NCBI GenBank assembly: GCA_041737175.1
Contig: JBGSSF010000004.1
Location: forward strand, 62,001 to 126,000
Length of the DNA: 64,000 nt
Reading direction: 5' to 3'
From: UBA5072 sp041737175
Lineage (GTDB): Bacteria; Bacteroidota; Bacteroidia; Bacteroidales; UBA10428
Shown here: piece by piece, positions 28,543 through 36,338 of the stretch
Numbering within the stretch: the stretch's first letter is position 1
How the letters are laid out: every line of letters starts with the position of its first letter
Program-made: the position numbers and the translations under genes
The notes under the pieces: generated by a model
Seen by the model: only the letters and a program-made list of their open reading frames with translations
Database searches by the model: none
What the model was told of the DNA's origin: nothing

Positions 28543-29034
28543 TCATTTCTGACTAGTCCCTTGTCCCTTGTCCCTTGTCCCTAAGCCTCTTATGACTTCC
28601 TCCGGCGCCTGCACCAATTCCACCAGCACTCCCTCGCTGCAAACCGGGAATTCATCATTCCCTTTCGGGTGGATGAAACATACATCATAACCAGCCGCGC
28701 CCTTGCGAATGCCGCCCGGGGTAAACCTTACCCCTTTTGCCGTCAGCCATTCCACCGCTTGTGGAAGGTCGTCGATCCACAATCCTATATGATTCAGTTT
28801 GGGCTCATGAACTTTAGGTGATTTTTCGGCATCGATGGGTTGCATGATATCCACTTCCACAGAATACGGACCTTTCCCGATCCTTAGAATATCTTCATCC
28901 ACATTTTCCCGCTCGCTCCTGAAAGTCCCCGTTTTTTCAAGTCCCATTACCTCCACCCAGAAATTTTGAAGGCGTGACTTGGATTCATTCCCAATGGCAA
29001 TTTGATGAATGCCCAGAACTTTAAATGGTCTCAT
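28543..29034 (-). CDS. VOC family (glyoxalase-like) protein
   Basis: A single vicinal-oxygen-chelate domain protein, 163 residues. It begins VLGIHQIAIGNESKSRLQNF, with a His at the first metal position. KLNHIGLWIDD carries the second-half His and GVLVELVQ the terminal Glu. Enzymes of this superfamily act on varied substrates; this one shows a lactoylglutathione-lyase or epimerase-like layout, but the reaction is open. The last dozen residues (GTRDKGQGTSQK) are written by the GGGACAA repeat array, so the repeat has extended or replaced the original C-terminus. Confidence 0.82.
   Translation of the reverse strand: MRPFKVLGIHQIAIGNESKSRLQNFWVEVMGLEKTGTFRSERENVDEDILRIGKGPYSVEVDIMQPIDAEKSPKVHEPKLNHIGLWIDDLPQAVEWLTAKGVRFTPGGIRKGAAGYDVCFIHPKGNDEFPVCSEGVLVELVQAPEEVIRGLGTRDKGQGTSQK
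28556..28582 (-). repeat. GGGACAA array inside the 3' end of a coding region
   Basis: Three to four exact GGGACAA units on the minus strand encode the tail of the VOC protein. They are complementary to the array at 28384-28412. Confidence 0.8.
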
Positions 29035-29121
29035 GATGTATTGATTTTTTATTCAAAGCGCGAAATTAAATAATAAAAGGCTTAATTTTCCGGTTTTCGG
29101 GATTTTTCAAAATTTACTTCC

Positions 29122-29889
29122 ATGAAGAAACTCATCAGGTTATTGCTCAGCTATATACCTCGACCTTGGCTTATACGGCTCAGCATGATCTTCATGAAAT
29201 CTGCCGCACTATTTTACAAGGGTAACCGCGTGGAATGTCCGGTATGTGGCGGACACTTCAGGAAATTCCTTCCTTACGGATATAACCAGGTACGGGAAAA
29301 TGTATTGTGTCCCGGTTGCTTATCCCTTGAACGTCACCGGCTGATGTGGCTTTACCTGAAGAACCGGACCGATTTTTTTTCCGGTTCTCTGAAAGTACTG
29401 CATTTAGCCCCTGAACAATGTTTTTACAAGCAATTCAGGAAAATGAAGAACATTACCTATGTAACTGCTGATTTGGAATCCCCGCTGGCAGATGTAAAAC
29501 TGGATGTGCAGGAGATGCCTTTCAAGGACCAGGAATTTGATATCGTGATCTGCAACCACGTTCTGGAGCATGTTCCGGATGACCGGAAAGCCATTCGTGA
29601 AATATTCAGGGTCCTCCGCCACGGGGGATTCGCCATTTTGCAGGTTCCCACGAATTACAGCATGGAAGAAACGAATGAAGATGCTTCCGTCACTGATCCT
29701 TTGGAACGTGAAAAGCGCTTCAGGCAAAAAGACCATTACCGGATGTACGGTCGGGATTACCTGAACCGGCTTACCAAAGCAGGTTTTGTGATTGAGGAGG
29801 AGAATTACCTGCTCACACTGAGCCGGGAGGACCGTGAGCTTTTCAGGCTGCCGGCCATGGAGTATATGTATGGATATAAGAAACTGTAG
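29122..29889 (+). CDS. SAM-dependent methyltransferase with N-terminal zinc ribbon
   Basis: The 255 residues begin with a basic, possibly membrane-associated helix. A Cys4 ribbon follows (CPVCGGHF near 39 and CPGCLSLERH near 68), then a class I methyltransferase domain. The SAM region is LKVLHLAPEQCF, with DVQEMPFKDQEFDIVICNHVL as the acidic and post-IV motifs. The substrate is unknown. Similar proteins occur near glycosyltransferases. It is a stand-alone gene, divergent from the VOC gene. Confidence 0.82.
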   Translation: MKKLIRLLLSYIPRPWLIRLSMIFMKSAALFYKGNRVECPVCGGHFRKFLPYGYNQVRENVLCPGCLSLERHRLMWLYLKNRTDFFSGSLKVLHLAPEQCFYKQFRKMKNITYVTADLESPLADVKLDVQEMPFKDQEFDIVICNHVLEHVPDDRKAIREIFRVLRHGGFAILQVPTNYSMEETNEDASVTDPLEREKRFRQKDHYRMYGRDYLNRLTKAGFVIEEENYLLTLSREDRELFRLPAMEYMYGYKKL

Positions 29890-29970
29890 TGTCTATAGTT
29901 TTGTATATCAATACAGTTAATCTTTATTTTATGAAAATATTTAGATTATCAGTATATTTTTTTGAAAGAG

Positions 29971-30003
29971 ATTGACGATTGTTCATTTATTTATCTATAT
30001 TTG
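29971..30003 (+). promoter_or_regulatory. Promoter of the ilv leader
   Basis: ATTG (29971-29974) and TATATTTG (29996-30003) are separated by 21 bases. The -7 box is an exact match and the -33 box keeps TTG. Transcription would begin near 30010, giving a leader RNA of roughly 130 bases up to the attenuator. Confidence 0.7.
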
Positions 30004-30017
30004 CCGAAACGAAAAAC

Positions 30018-30080
30018 ATGAGAAATATCATCATTATCGTGAATCTGGTCATCCTCGTGGTCCTTGTGAGGCTGAGGTGA
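30018..30080 (+). CDS. ilvL: Branched-chain amino acid leader peptide
   Basis: A 20-residue open frame reads MRNIIIIVNLVILVVLVRLR. Fourteen residues are Ile (5), Val (5) or Leu (4), including IIIIV and ILVVLV runs. It lies between a consensus promoter and a terminator hairpin upstream of ilvDBNC. The stop codon TGA (30078-30080) touches the first base of the antiterminator arm. This is the arrangement of a classic attenuator: ribosomes slowed by scarce Ile-, Val- or Leu-tRNA change which hairpin forms. It is too short for ordinary gene calling. There is no Shine-Dalgarno sequence, as usual here. Confidence 0.9.
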   Translation: MRNIIIIVNLVILVVLVRLR

Positions 30081-30143
30081 GAATGGTTTGCGATAGCAGA
30101 TAATATATACGAGCCATTCTTACAACAGAGAATGGCTTTTTTA
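30080..30143 (+). terminator. ilv attenuator: antiterminator and terminator hairpins
   Basis: Three arms are visible. Arm A is AGAATGGTT at 30080-30088, arm B AGCCATTCT at 30112-30120, and arm C AGAATGGCT at 30129-30137. B pairs perfectly with C over nine bases and is followed by a T-run, an intrinsic terminator. A pairs with B over nine positions (one G-U), an antiterminator that excludes B-C. A ribosome at the leader stop covers arm A and lets the terminator form. A ribosome stalled on the Ile/Val/Leu codons leaves A free and permits read-through into ilvD. Confidence 0.88.
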
Positions 30144-30181
30144 ATTTGATGGTTTTATATAATAAATTGATTAACAACATT

Positions 30182-32011
30182 ATGAAAATAAACCTTAGGA
30201 GCGATACCACCACCCAGGGTCGCCGGATGGCCGGCGCACGCAGCTTATGGCGCGCCACGGGAATGCGTGAGGATCAGATAGGAAAACCAATCATAGCTGT
30301 AGTCAATTCCTTTACCCAGTTTGTGCCTGGTCATACACATCTTCATATGATCGGACAGGAAGTGAAAGCGATCATTGAGAAGGAAGGATGCTATGCCGCT
30401 GAATTCAATACCATTGCCATTGATGACGGAATAGCCATGGGACATGATGGCATGTTGTATTCACTGCCTTCACGCGACCTCATTGCGGACAGCGTGGAAT
30501 ATATGTGTAATGCGCATAAGGTGGATGGCATGATCTGCATCAGCAATTGCGATAAAATTACTCCAGGCATGCTCATGGCGGCCATGCGTCTGAATATTCC
30601 GGCTGTGTTTGTCTCCGGCGGACCCATGGAAGCGGGAACCATCGGAAATAAAAAATATGACCTGGTGGATGCCATGGTGATGGCGGCTGATGATCAGGTG
30701 CCGGATGATGAACTGGCGGAAGTCGAGCAGCAAGCCTGTCCGACTTGCGGCTCCTGTTCCGGCATGTTCACCGCCAATTCCATGAACTGTCTGAATGAGG
30801 CCATCGGACTGGCTCTTCCCGGTAACGGAACCGTTGTGGCAACGCATAAAAACCGCAAGGCATTATTTGAAAAGGCAGCCAGGCAAATTGTCATCCTTAC
30901 CCGGAAGTATTACGAAGAGGGAGATGCATCAGTTCTGCCCAGGTCCATCGCCACACGCCAGGCTTTTATGAATGCCATGTCGCTTGACATAGCCATGGGC
31001 GGGTCCACCAATACCGTTTTACATCTCCTGGCCATCGCTGAAGAGGCAGGAGTTGATTTTACCATGCAGGATATGGATGACCTTTCCCGGAAAATTCCTG
31101 TTTTATGCAAAGTGTCCCCCAGCTCACAATACCATGTTGAGGATGTAAACCGGGCAGGCGGAATTCTGGGTATCATGGGCGAGCTGGAAAAAGCCGGACT
31201 GGTTGACACAACTGTTAAAAGAGTTGATCTGCTCACCCTGGGTGAGGCAATTGAACGGTATGATCTTACCAGGACCTCTGTAGCAGCAGAAGCCCGGGAA
31301 ATATTTGCCAGTGCACCGGCGGGTATTAAAAACCTTAGAATGGGCAGTCAGGGTGTTATGTACAAGGAACCTGACCTTGACCGTGAGAAGGGTTGTATCC
31401 GGGATATGGAGCACTGCTATTCCAGAGACGGAGGACTGGCTATATTATATGGCAATATTGCCCGCAATGGTTGCGTGATTAAAACAGCGGGGGTTGATCC
31501 TGCCATCTTTAATTTCTCAGGTACAGCCAAAGTTTTTGAATCACAGGATGAGGCCTGTGATGGCATACTCGACGGCAGCGTAAAGGCCGGAGATGTTGTT
31601 GTGATACGTTACGAAGGACCCAGGGGCGGTCCGGGAATGCAGGAAATGCTGTATCCGACCTCCTATATCAAATCAAAAGGACTTGGAAAAAGCTGTGCTT
31701 TGTTAACAGATGGCAGGTTTTCAGGCGGCACCAGCGGATTGTCCATCGGGCATGTTTCTCCTGAGGCAGCATCCGGCGGGGAAATCGGACTTATTCACGA
31801 TGGTGACATAATTGAAATAAACATACCCGGCAGATCTGTCAATGTGGTGCTCCCGCAGGGGGAGCTTGAACGACGCAAACAAAAAGAGGCCAATCGGGGT
31901 GATAAAGCGTTTACTCCAGTTAGCCGCACCCGGCAAATTTCAAAAGCCTTGCAGGCATATGCCAGTATGGTGACTTCTGCCGACCGGGGTGCAATCCGGG
32001 AAGTAAAATGA
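30182..32011 (+). CDS. ilvD: Dihydroxy-acid dehydratase
   Basis: Third step of valine and isoleucine synthesis; an Fe-S dehydratase. About 609 residues from the ATG at 30182. The earlier TTG at 30146 overlaps the attenuator tail and is unlikely. The N-terminus SDTTTQGRRMAGARSLWRAT is that of the family. The cluster cysteines are in SNCDKITPGM and CPTCGSCSGMFTANSMN, and GGSTNTVLHLLA follows. It ends with an ATGA overlap with ilvB. Confidence 0.97.
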   Translation: MKINLRSDTTTQGRRMAGARSLWRATGMREDQIGKPIIAVVNSFTQFVPGHTHLHMIGQEVKAIIEKEGCYAAEFNTIAIDDGIAMGHDGMLYSLPSRDLIADSVEYMCNAHKVDGMICISNCDKITPGMLMAAMRLNIPAVFVSGGPMEAGTIGNKKYDLVDAMVMAADDQVPDDELAEVEQQACPTCGSCSGMFTANSMNCLNEAIGLALPGNGTVVATHKNRKALFEKAARQIVILTRKYYEEGDASVLPRSIATRQAFMNAMSLDIAMGGSTNTVLHLLAIAEEAGVDFTMQDMDDLSRKIPVLCKVSPSSQYHVEDVNRAGGILGIMGELEKAGLVDTTVKRVDLLTLGEAIERYDLTRTSVAAEAREIFASAPAGIKNLRMGSQGVMYKEPDLDREKGCIRDMEHCYSRDGGLAILYGNIARNGCVIKTAGVDPAIFNFSGTAKVFESQDEACDGILDGSVKAGDVVVIRYEGPRGGPGMQEMLYPTSYIKSKGLGKSCALLTDGRFSGGTSGLSIGHVSPEAASGGEIGLIHDGDIIEINIPGRSVNVVLPQGELERRKQKEANRGDKAFTPVSRTRQISKALQAYASMVTSADRGAIREVK

Positions 32012-33783
32012 ATTCAGTTTTTCACAATTCAGCAACTATGAAAACTAAACAAAATAAAAATGCAAAAACTTACCCGTCTGAAAAGATACGGGTTACAGGA
32101 GCCGAGGCCATTATGCTCAGCCTGATCAACGAAGGAGTTGATACCATATTCGGTTATCCCGGCGGTGCTATTATGCCGGCATACGATGCCCTGATGAATT
32201 ATTCTGATAAACTCAGGCACATTCTCACAAGGCATGAGCAGGGTGCTATTCACGCAGCGCAGGGTTATGCCAGGGTGACAGGCAGGACCGGAGTATGTAT
32301 GGCAACTTCCGGACCCGGCGCAACCAACCTGATCACGGGGATTGCCGATGCCCAGATCGATTCGACGCCACTCGTTTGTATTACAGGTCAGGTTTCAGCG
32401 GGACTTCTGGGCACAGACGCCTTTCAGGAAACCGATGTTATTGGTATTTCCATGCCAGTCACCAAATGGAATTACCTGATTACCAAAGCGGAGGAAATTC
32501 CTGAAATCATTGCCCAGGCATTTTATATCGCTCAGACAGGCCGTCCAGGTCCGGTTTTGATTGATATTGCCAAGAATGCCCAGTTTGGCGAACTTGATTT
32601 CGAGTACCGGAAATGTATCAGAATGCGGAGTTATATTGCCGAACCGAGGATTAGCCTGGACAACCTGAAAGCTGCCGCCGCCCTTATCAACAAGTCCAAA
32701 AAGCCCTATATTCTGGCCGGACAGGGTATTATTCTCGGCGAAGCCGAAAATGAATTTCTTCAGTTTGTCGAGAAATCGGGTATACCGGTAGCATGGACCA
32801 TACTGGGTGCCTGTGCTTTGCCAAAAGAGCATCCGTTGAATGTTGGTATGCTGGGCATGCACGGCAATTATTCCACCAACATTAAAACCAATGAATGTGA
32901 CCTCCTTATTGCCGTTGGAATGCGTTTTGATGACCGGGTTACAGGCGATGTCAAGCGTTATGCCAGACAGGCCAAGATCATACATCTCGAAATCGATAAG
33001 GCGGAGATTAACAAGGTTGTAAAGGTAGATATTCCCATTCATGGGGATGTAAAGGATACCCTGCCTCTCCTGACCAAACTCATTGAAAAAAGGTCGCACG
33101 AACAATGGCTCAGGGAGTTCAAGGAAATCGATAAAATTGAATTTGAGAAAGTCATCCAACATGACCTCCATCCGGTTAAACCGGGACTCACCATGGGCGA
33201 AGTCATCCACCTGATCAACGAGAAAACAAAGGGAGATGCTATTGCAGTAACCGATGTTGGGCAGCACCAGATGTTCGCCTCACGATATTTCAATCATAAA
33301 AATAACCGCAGTTTTGTCACCTCGGGCGGTTTGGGAACCATGGGATTTGGACTTCCTGCCGCACATGGCGCCAAGATTGGCGCCCCCGATAAACAGGTAA
33401 TACTCTTTGTGGGAGATGGCGGACTTCAGATGACCATTCAGGAGCTGGGTACCATCAATCAAACCCAGGCTGCAGTAAAAATTGTCCTCCTCAATAACAA
33501 ATACCTGGGTATGGTGCGCCAGTGGCAGCAGCTTTTCTTTGACCGGAGATACTCCGAGACTTACCTGCTTAATCCCGATTTCATTAAGGTTGCCGAAGGA
33601 TTCGGTATCAGGGGAAAGAAAGTTCTGGAAAGACCCGAGCTGGAATCTGCCATCCAGGAGATGCTTGATTATAAAGGGCCCTATCTGCTGGAGGTGTCCA
33701 TTGAAAAAGAGGACAATGTATTCCCGATGGTGCCAACCGGTGCGTCGGTGTCTGATATTATTCTTGAACCACAAAAGCAATGA
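32008..33783 (+). CDS. ilvB: Acetolactate synthase large subunit
   Basis: Condenses pyruvate with pyruvate or 2-ketobutyrate using thiamine diphosphate and FAD. The 591 residues carry the ThDP Glu in RHEQGAIHAAQGYAR. The FAD region is near MLGMHGNYSTNIKTNECD, and the metal-binding motif is GDGGLQMTIQEL...LNNKYLGMV. The ATG at 32008 overlaps the ilvD stop. The ATG at 32038 would give a shorter start without losing conserved sequence. Confidence 0.96.
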   Translation: MNSVFHNSATMKTKQNKNAKTYPSEKIRVTGAEAIMLSLINEGVDTIFGYPGGAIMPAYDALMNYSDKLRHILTRHEQGAIHAAQGYARVTGRTGVCMATSGPGATNLITGIADAQIDSTPLVCITGQVSAGLLGTDAFQETDVIGISMPVTKWNYLITKAEEIPEIIAQAFYIAQTGRPGPVLIDIAKNAQFGELDFEYRKCIRMRSYIAEPRISLDNLKAAAALINKSKKPYILAGQGIILGEAENEFLQFVEKSGIPVAWTILGACALPKEHPLNVGMLGMHGNYSTNIKTNECDLLIAVGMRFDDRVTGDVKRYARQAKIIHLEIDKAEINKVVKVDIPIHGDVKDTLPLLTKLIEKRSHEQWLREFKEIDKIEFEKVIQHDLHPVKPGLTMGEVIHLINEKTKGDAIAVTDVGQHQMFASRYFNHKNNRSFVTSGGLGTMGFGLPAAHGAKIGAPDKQVILFVGDGGLQMTIQELGTINQTQAAVKIVLLNNKYLGMVRQWQQLFFDRRYSETYLLNPDFIKVAEGFGIRGKKVLERPELESAIQEMLDYKGPYLLEVSIEKEDNVFPMVPTGASVSDIILEPQKQ

Positions 33784-34367
33784 ACATGACAACAGGAAAG
33801 AAATTAAACGGAAATGGTGAGAGCGGAAAGAATACTTATACCATTTCAGCCTTCTCGGAGAACCACATCGGTTTGCTTAACAGGATCACCATCATATTTA
33901 CCCGTCGCCGGATTAACATCGAAAGTTTGACCGTTTCAGGCTCAGCGCTTCCGGGTATACATAAATTTACAATTGTGGTAAATGACACCGTTGAAAAAGT
34001 GGAACAGGTTGTAAGCCAGATTGAAAAACTCGTGGAAGTGCTTAGGGCATTCTATCATACCGAGGAAGAGGTAATCCACCAGGAAATAGCGCTTTACAAG
34101 GTACCTACCAAAGCGATGCTGGAGGACAATAAAGTGGAAAATATTATCAGGATGCACCATGCGCGCATCATTGAGGTTCGTCCTGAATATACGGTAATCG
34201 AACTTACCGGCCATAAAGAAGAAACCCAGGCCCTGTTTGATGAATTGAACAAATATGGCCTTTTGCAGTTTACCCGGTCAGGCCGTATAGCCGTCACCCG
34301 GTCAAGTAAAGAGTTATTCTCCAGTTATATGAAGGAGGCCGGAACAAAAACAATTGAATACGCTTAA
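33780..34367 (+). CDS. ilvN: Acetolactate synthase regulatory subunit
   Basis: Binds IlvB, stimulates it and confers feedback inhibition by valine. The 195 residues have an N-terminal ACT domain (YTISAFSENHIGLLNRITII, RRINIESLTVSGS) and a C-terminal ALS_ss_C domain (about 95-180). The start overlaps the ilvB stop by four bases. The small subunit is longer than E. coli IlvN and near the IlvH-like length. Confidence 0.94.
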   Translation: MNMTTGKKLNGNGESGKNTYTISAFSENHIGLLNRITIIFTRRRINIESLTVSGSALPGIHKFTIVVNDTVEKVEQVVSQIEKLVEVLRAFYHTEEEVIHQEIALYKVPTKAMLEDNKVENIIRMHHARIIEVRPEYTVIELTGHKEETQALFDELNKYGLLQFTRSGRIAVTRSSKELFSSYMKEAGTKTIEYA

Positions 34368-34394
34368 AATTCATTCATTAATATTTTATACATC

Positions 34395-35444
34395 ATGGCA
34401 AAAATTAATTTTGGAGGAGTAGTTGAAGACGTTATAACCCGTGAAGAATTTCCGTTGAAAAAAGCACAGGAAATTCTGAAAAATGAAGTTGTTGCGGTGA
34501 TCGGATATGGTGTTCAGGGACCTGCGCAAGCGCTGAACATGAAAGAAAACGGTATCCATGTGATCATCGGGCAAGCGCCTGAGTTTAAGACCGACTGGGA
34601 TAAGGCTGTTAAAGATGGGTGGGTACCGGGCAAAACCCTTTTTACTGTGGAAGAAGCAGCCACAAAAGGAACTATAGTTCAGTACCTTGTTTCTGATGCA
34701 GCGCAGCGCACTATTTGGCCCAAACTCAAGCCCTGTCTTAAAAAGGGTGATGCCCTGTATTTTTCACATGGGTTTTCAATCACCTATAAGGAACAAACCG
34801 GGGTTATACCTCCTGCTGATATTGATGTCATCCTGGTTGCCCCCAAGGGCTCAGGAACCAGCGTAAGACGTAATTTCCTGGCAGGTGCCGGAATCAACTC
34901 CAGCTTTGCGATTTTCCAGGATGCTACCGGTCGCGCTGCGGAGCGTACAATGGCCATAGGTATAGCCATTGGATCAGGATACCTGTTCCCCACGACTTTT
35001 GAGAATGAAGTATACAGCGATCTCACAGGTGAGCGCGGTGTACTGATGGGCGCCCTGGCTGGTATCATGGATGCCCAGTACCAGGTTTTACGGCAACATG
35101 GGCACAGTCCAAGCGAAGCTTTCAACGAAACCGTTGAAGAGCTTACCCAGAGCCTGATTCGCCTCGTTGATGAGAACGGAATGGACTGGATGTACTCCAA
35201 CTGCAGCGCAACCGCCCAACGTGGAGCTCTTGACTGGCGACCCAAGTTCAGGGAAGCTACCTTGCCGGTTTTCAATGATCTGTACAACAAGGTAAAGTCC
35301 GGCGCTGAAACCAAACGGGTATTGGAATCTACAGGAAAGCCCAATTACAGGGAATTGCTCGAGATTGAACTCAAAGAGCTCCGGGAATCGGAAATGTGGC
35401 AGGCAGGACAACAGGTGAGAAACCTTCGTCCGAAAACGAAATAA
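34395..35444 (+). CDS. ilvC: Ketol-acid reductoisomerase
   Basis: Second enzyme of valine and isoleucine synthesis, NAD(P)H- and Mg-dependent. The 349 residues begin MAKINFGGVVEDV. The Rossmann motif is VAVIGYGVQGPAQALNM and the metal site includes LTGERGVLMGALAG. The C-terminal knotted domain contains NCSATAQRGALDW. The size is class I. It follows ilvN by 27 bases and closes the operon; the large hairpin after it probably ends transcription. Confidence 0.96.
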   Translation: MAKINFGGVVEDVITREEFPLKKAQEILKNEVVAVIGYGVQGPAQALNMKENGIHVIIGQAPEFKTDWDKAVKDGWVPGKTLFTVEEAATKGTIVQYLVSDAAQRTIWPKLKPCLKKGDALYFSHGFSITYKEQTGVIPPADIDVILVAPKGSGTSVRRNFLAGAGINSSFAIFQDATGRAAERTMAIGIAIGSGYLFPTTFENEVYSDLTGERGVLMGALAGIMDAQYQVLRQHGHSPSEAFNETVEELTQSLIRLVDENGMDWMYSNCSATAQRGALDWRPKFREATLPVFNDLYNKVKSGAETKRVLESTGKPNYRELLEIELKELRESEMWQAGQQVRNLRPKTK

Positions 35445-35460
35445 TTTTAAATTGAACACC

Positions 35461-35528
35461 GAACAAGGAATGATGAATAATGAATTTCGAAGCCAACTTC
35501 GTCGTTCATTATTCGATGTTCCTTGTTC
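35461..35528. repeat. Large inverted repeat after ilvC
   Basis: Arm 35461-35484 (GAACAAGGAA, GAATAATGAA) is complementary to 35505-35528. Four-base spacers face each other and a small inner stem CGAAG/CTTCG sits in the loop. The units GAATGATGAATAATGAA make it another folded micro-repeat array. It probably terminates the ilv transcript. The start codon of the next gene follows 15 bases later. Confidence 0.8.
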
Positions 35529-35542
35529 ATTATTGATATTCT

Positions 35543-36181
35543 TTGTCAAAAGACGACAATATAGAATACAAACGCTTTACCCTGAGCCTTGTCCCCCCGG
35601 CCATCATGATAACCGTTTTATGGCTTGTGAAGATCGTTGAAGTCGTTGATGGTATGGATCTTTTTTATTATGGCGTCTTTCCCCGCAAGGTGGCAGGTCT
35701 GGTTGGCATTTTTACTTCTCCATTCATCCACGCCAATTTTAACCACCTGATCAATAATTCGGTTCCTTTCTTTTTTCTATTGACCGCCATCTTTTATTTT
35801 TACCACAAGGTTGCCTGGCGGGTACTTTTGATTTCCTACCTGGTTTCCGGGGTGTTTGTATGGCTCATCGCCCGGCCATCTTATCACATCGGAGCCAGCG
35901 GACTGGTTTATAGCTTTGCTTCATTTTTATTCGTAAGCGGCATAGTCAGGCGGAACATCAATCTCCTGGCAATTTCCCTGCTGGTGATCTTTTTATACGG
36001 AAGCATGGTTTGGGGTATATTTCCTTACCGTCCCGACATGTCCTGGGAATCGCACCTTGTCGGGCTTACCCTGGGTGTGATGCTTGCCGTATATTACCGG
36101 CATGAAGGCCCGGGACCTACGAAATTTATCAGTGATATGGAGGACGAGGACGAGGGGGAGAGTGGGGGAAAGGGTGATTAG
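35543..36181 (+). CDS. Rhomboid family intramembrane serine protease
   Basis: Cleaves membrane-spanning substrates within the bilayer. The 212 residues have about six helices. The catalytic dyad is Ser119 (GASG) and His171 (SHLVGLTLG), and the oxyanion-side motif is HANFNHLINN (about 63-72). The start is TTG at 35543; no closer ATG preserves the first helix. The acidic tail EDEDEGESGGKGD runs straight into a GTGATTAGG array that supplies the stop codon. Confidence 0.87.
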   Translation: MSKDDNIEYKRFTLSLVPPAIMITVLWLVKIVEVVDGMDLFYYGVFPRKVAGLVGIFTSPFIHANFNHLINNSVPFFFLLTAIFYFYHKVAWRVLLISYLVSGVFVWLIARPSYHIGASGLVYSFASFLFVSGIVRRNINLLAISLLVIFLYGSMVWGIFPYRPDMSWESHLVGLTLGVMLAVYYRHEGPGPTKFISDMEDEDEGESGGKGD

Positions 36182-36200
36182 GTGATTAGGTGATTAGGTG
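36173..36200 (+). repeat. GTGATTAG array at the rhomboid stop
   Basis: Three tandem copies of GTGATTAGG overlap the end of the rhomboid gene. The first TAG is the stop codon. A GGACAGGCC palindrome follows 20 bases later. Confidence 0.85.
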
Positions 36201-36218
36201 GCATTGGCAGCAGCAGTA

Positions 36219-36240
36219 GGGACAGGCCATGGCCTGTCCT
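36219..36240. repeat. GGACAGGCC palindrome
   Basis: GGACAGGCCATGGCCTGTCC is a 20-base perfect palindrome (36220-36239) preceded by GTAG. It shares its core with the unit at 26544. It lies between the rhomboid and peptidase genes in about 100 bases of non-coding DNA. Confidence 0.75.
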
Positions 36241-36338
36241 TAAGAGCAAACCCATGTGTCTGCCCTTTAGCAAAATAATTGGATAAGTTCGGTAATAATA
36301 ATTTATTTACCTTTAATTATTAAACACAAACAAAACCC

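Noticed and set aside
30146..30181. Upstream TTG start for ilvD
   Set aside because: It overlaps the T-run of the attenuator, and the extra residues are not family-like.
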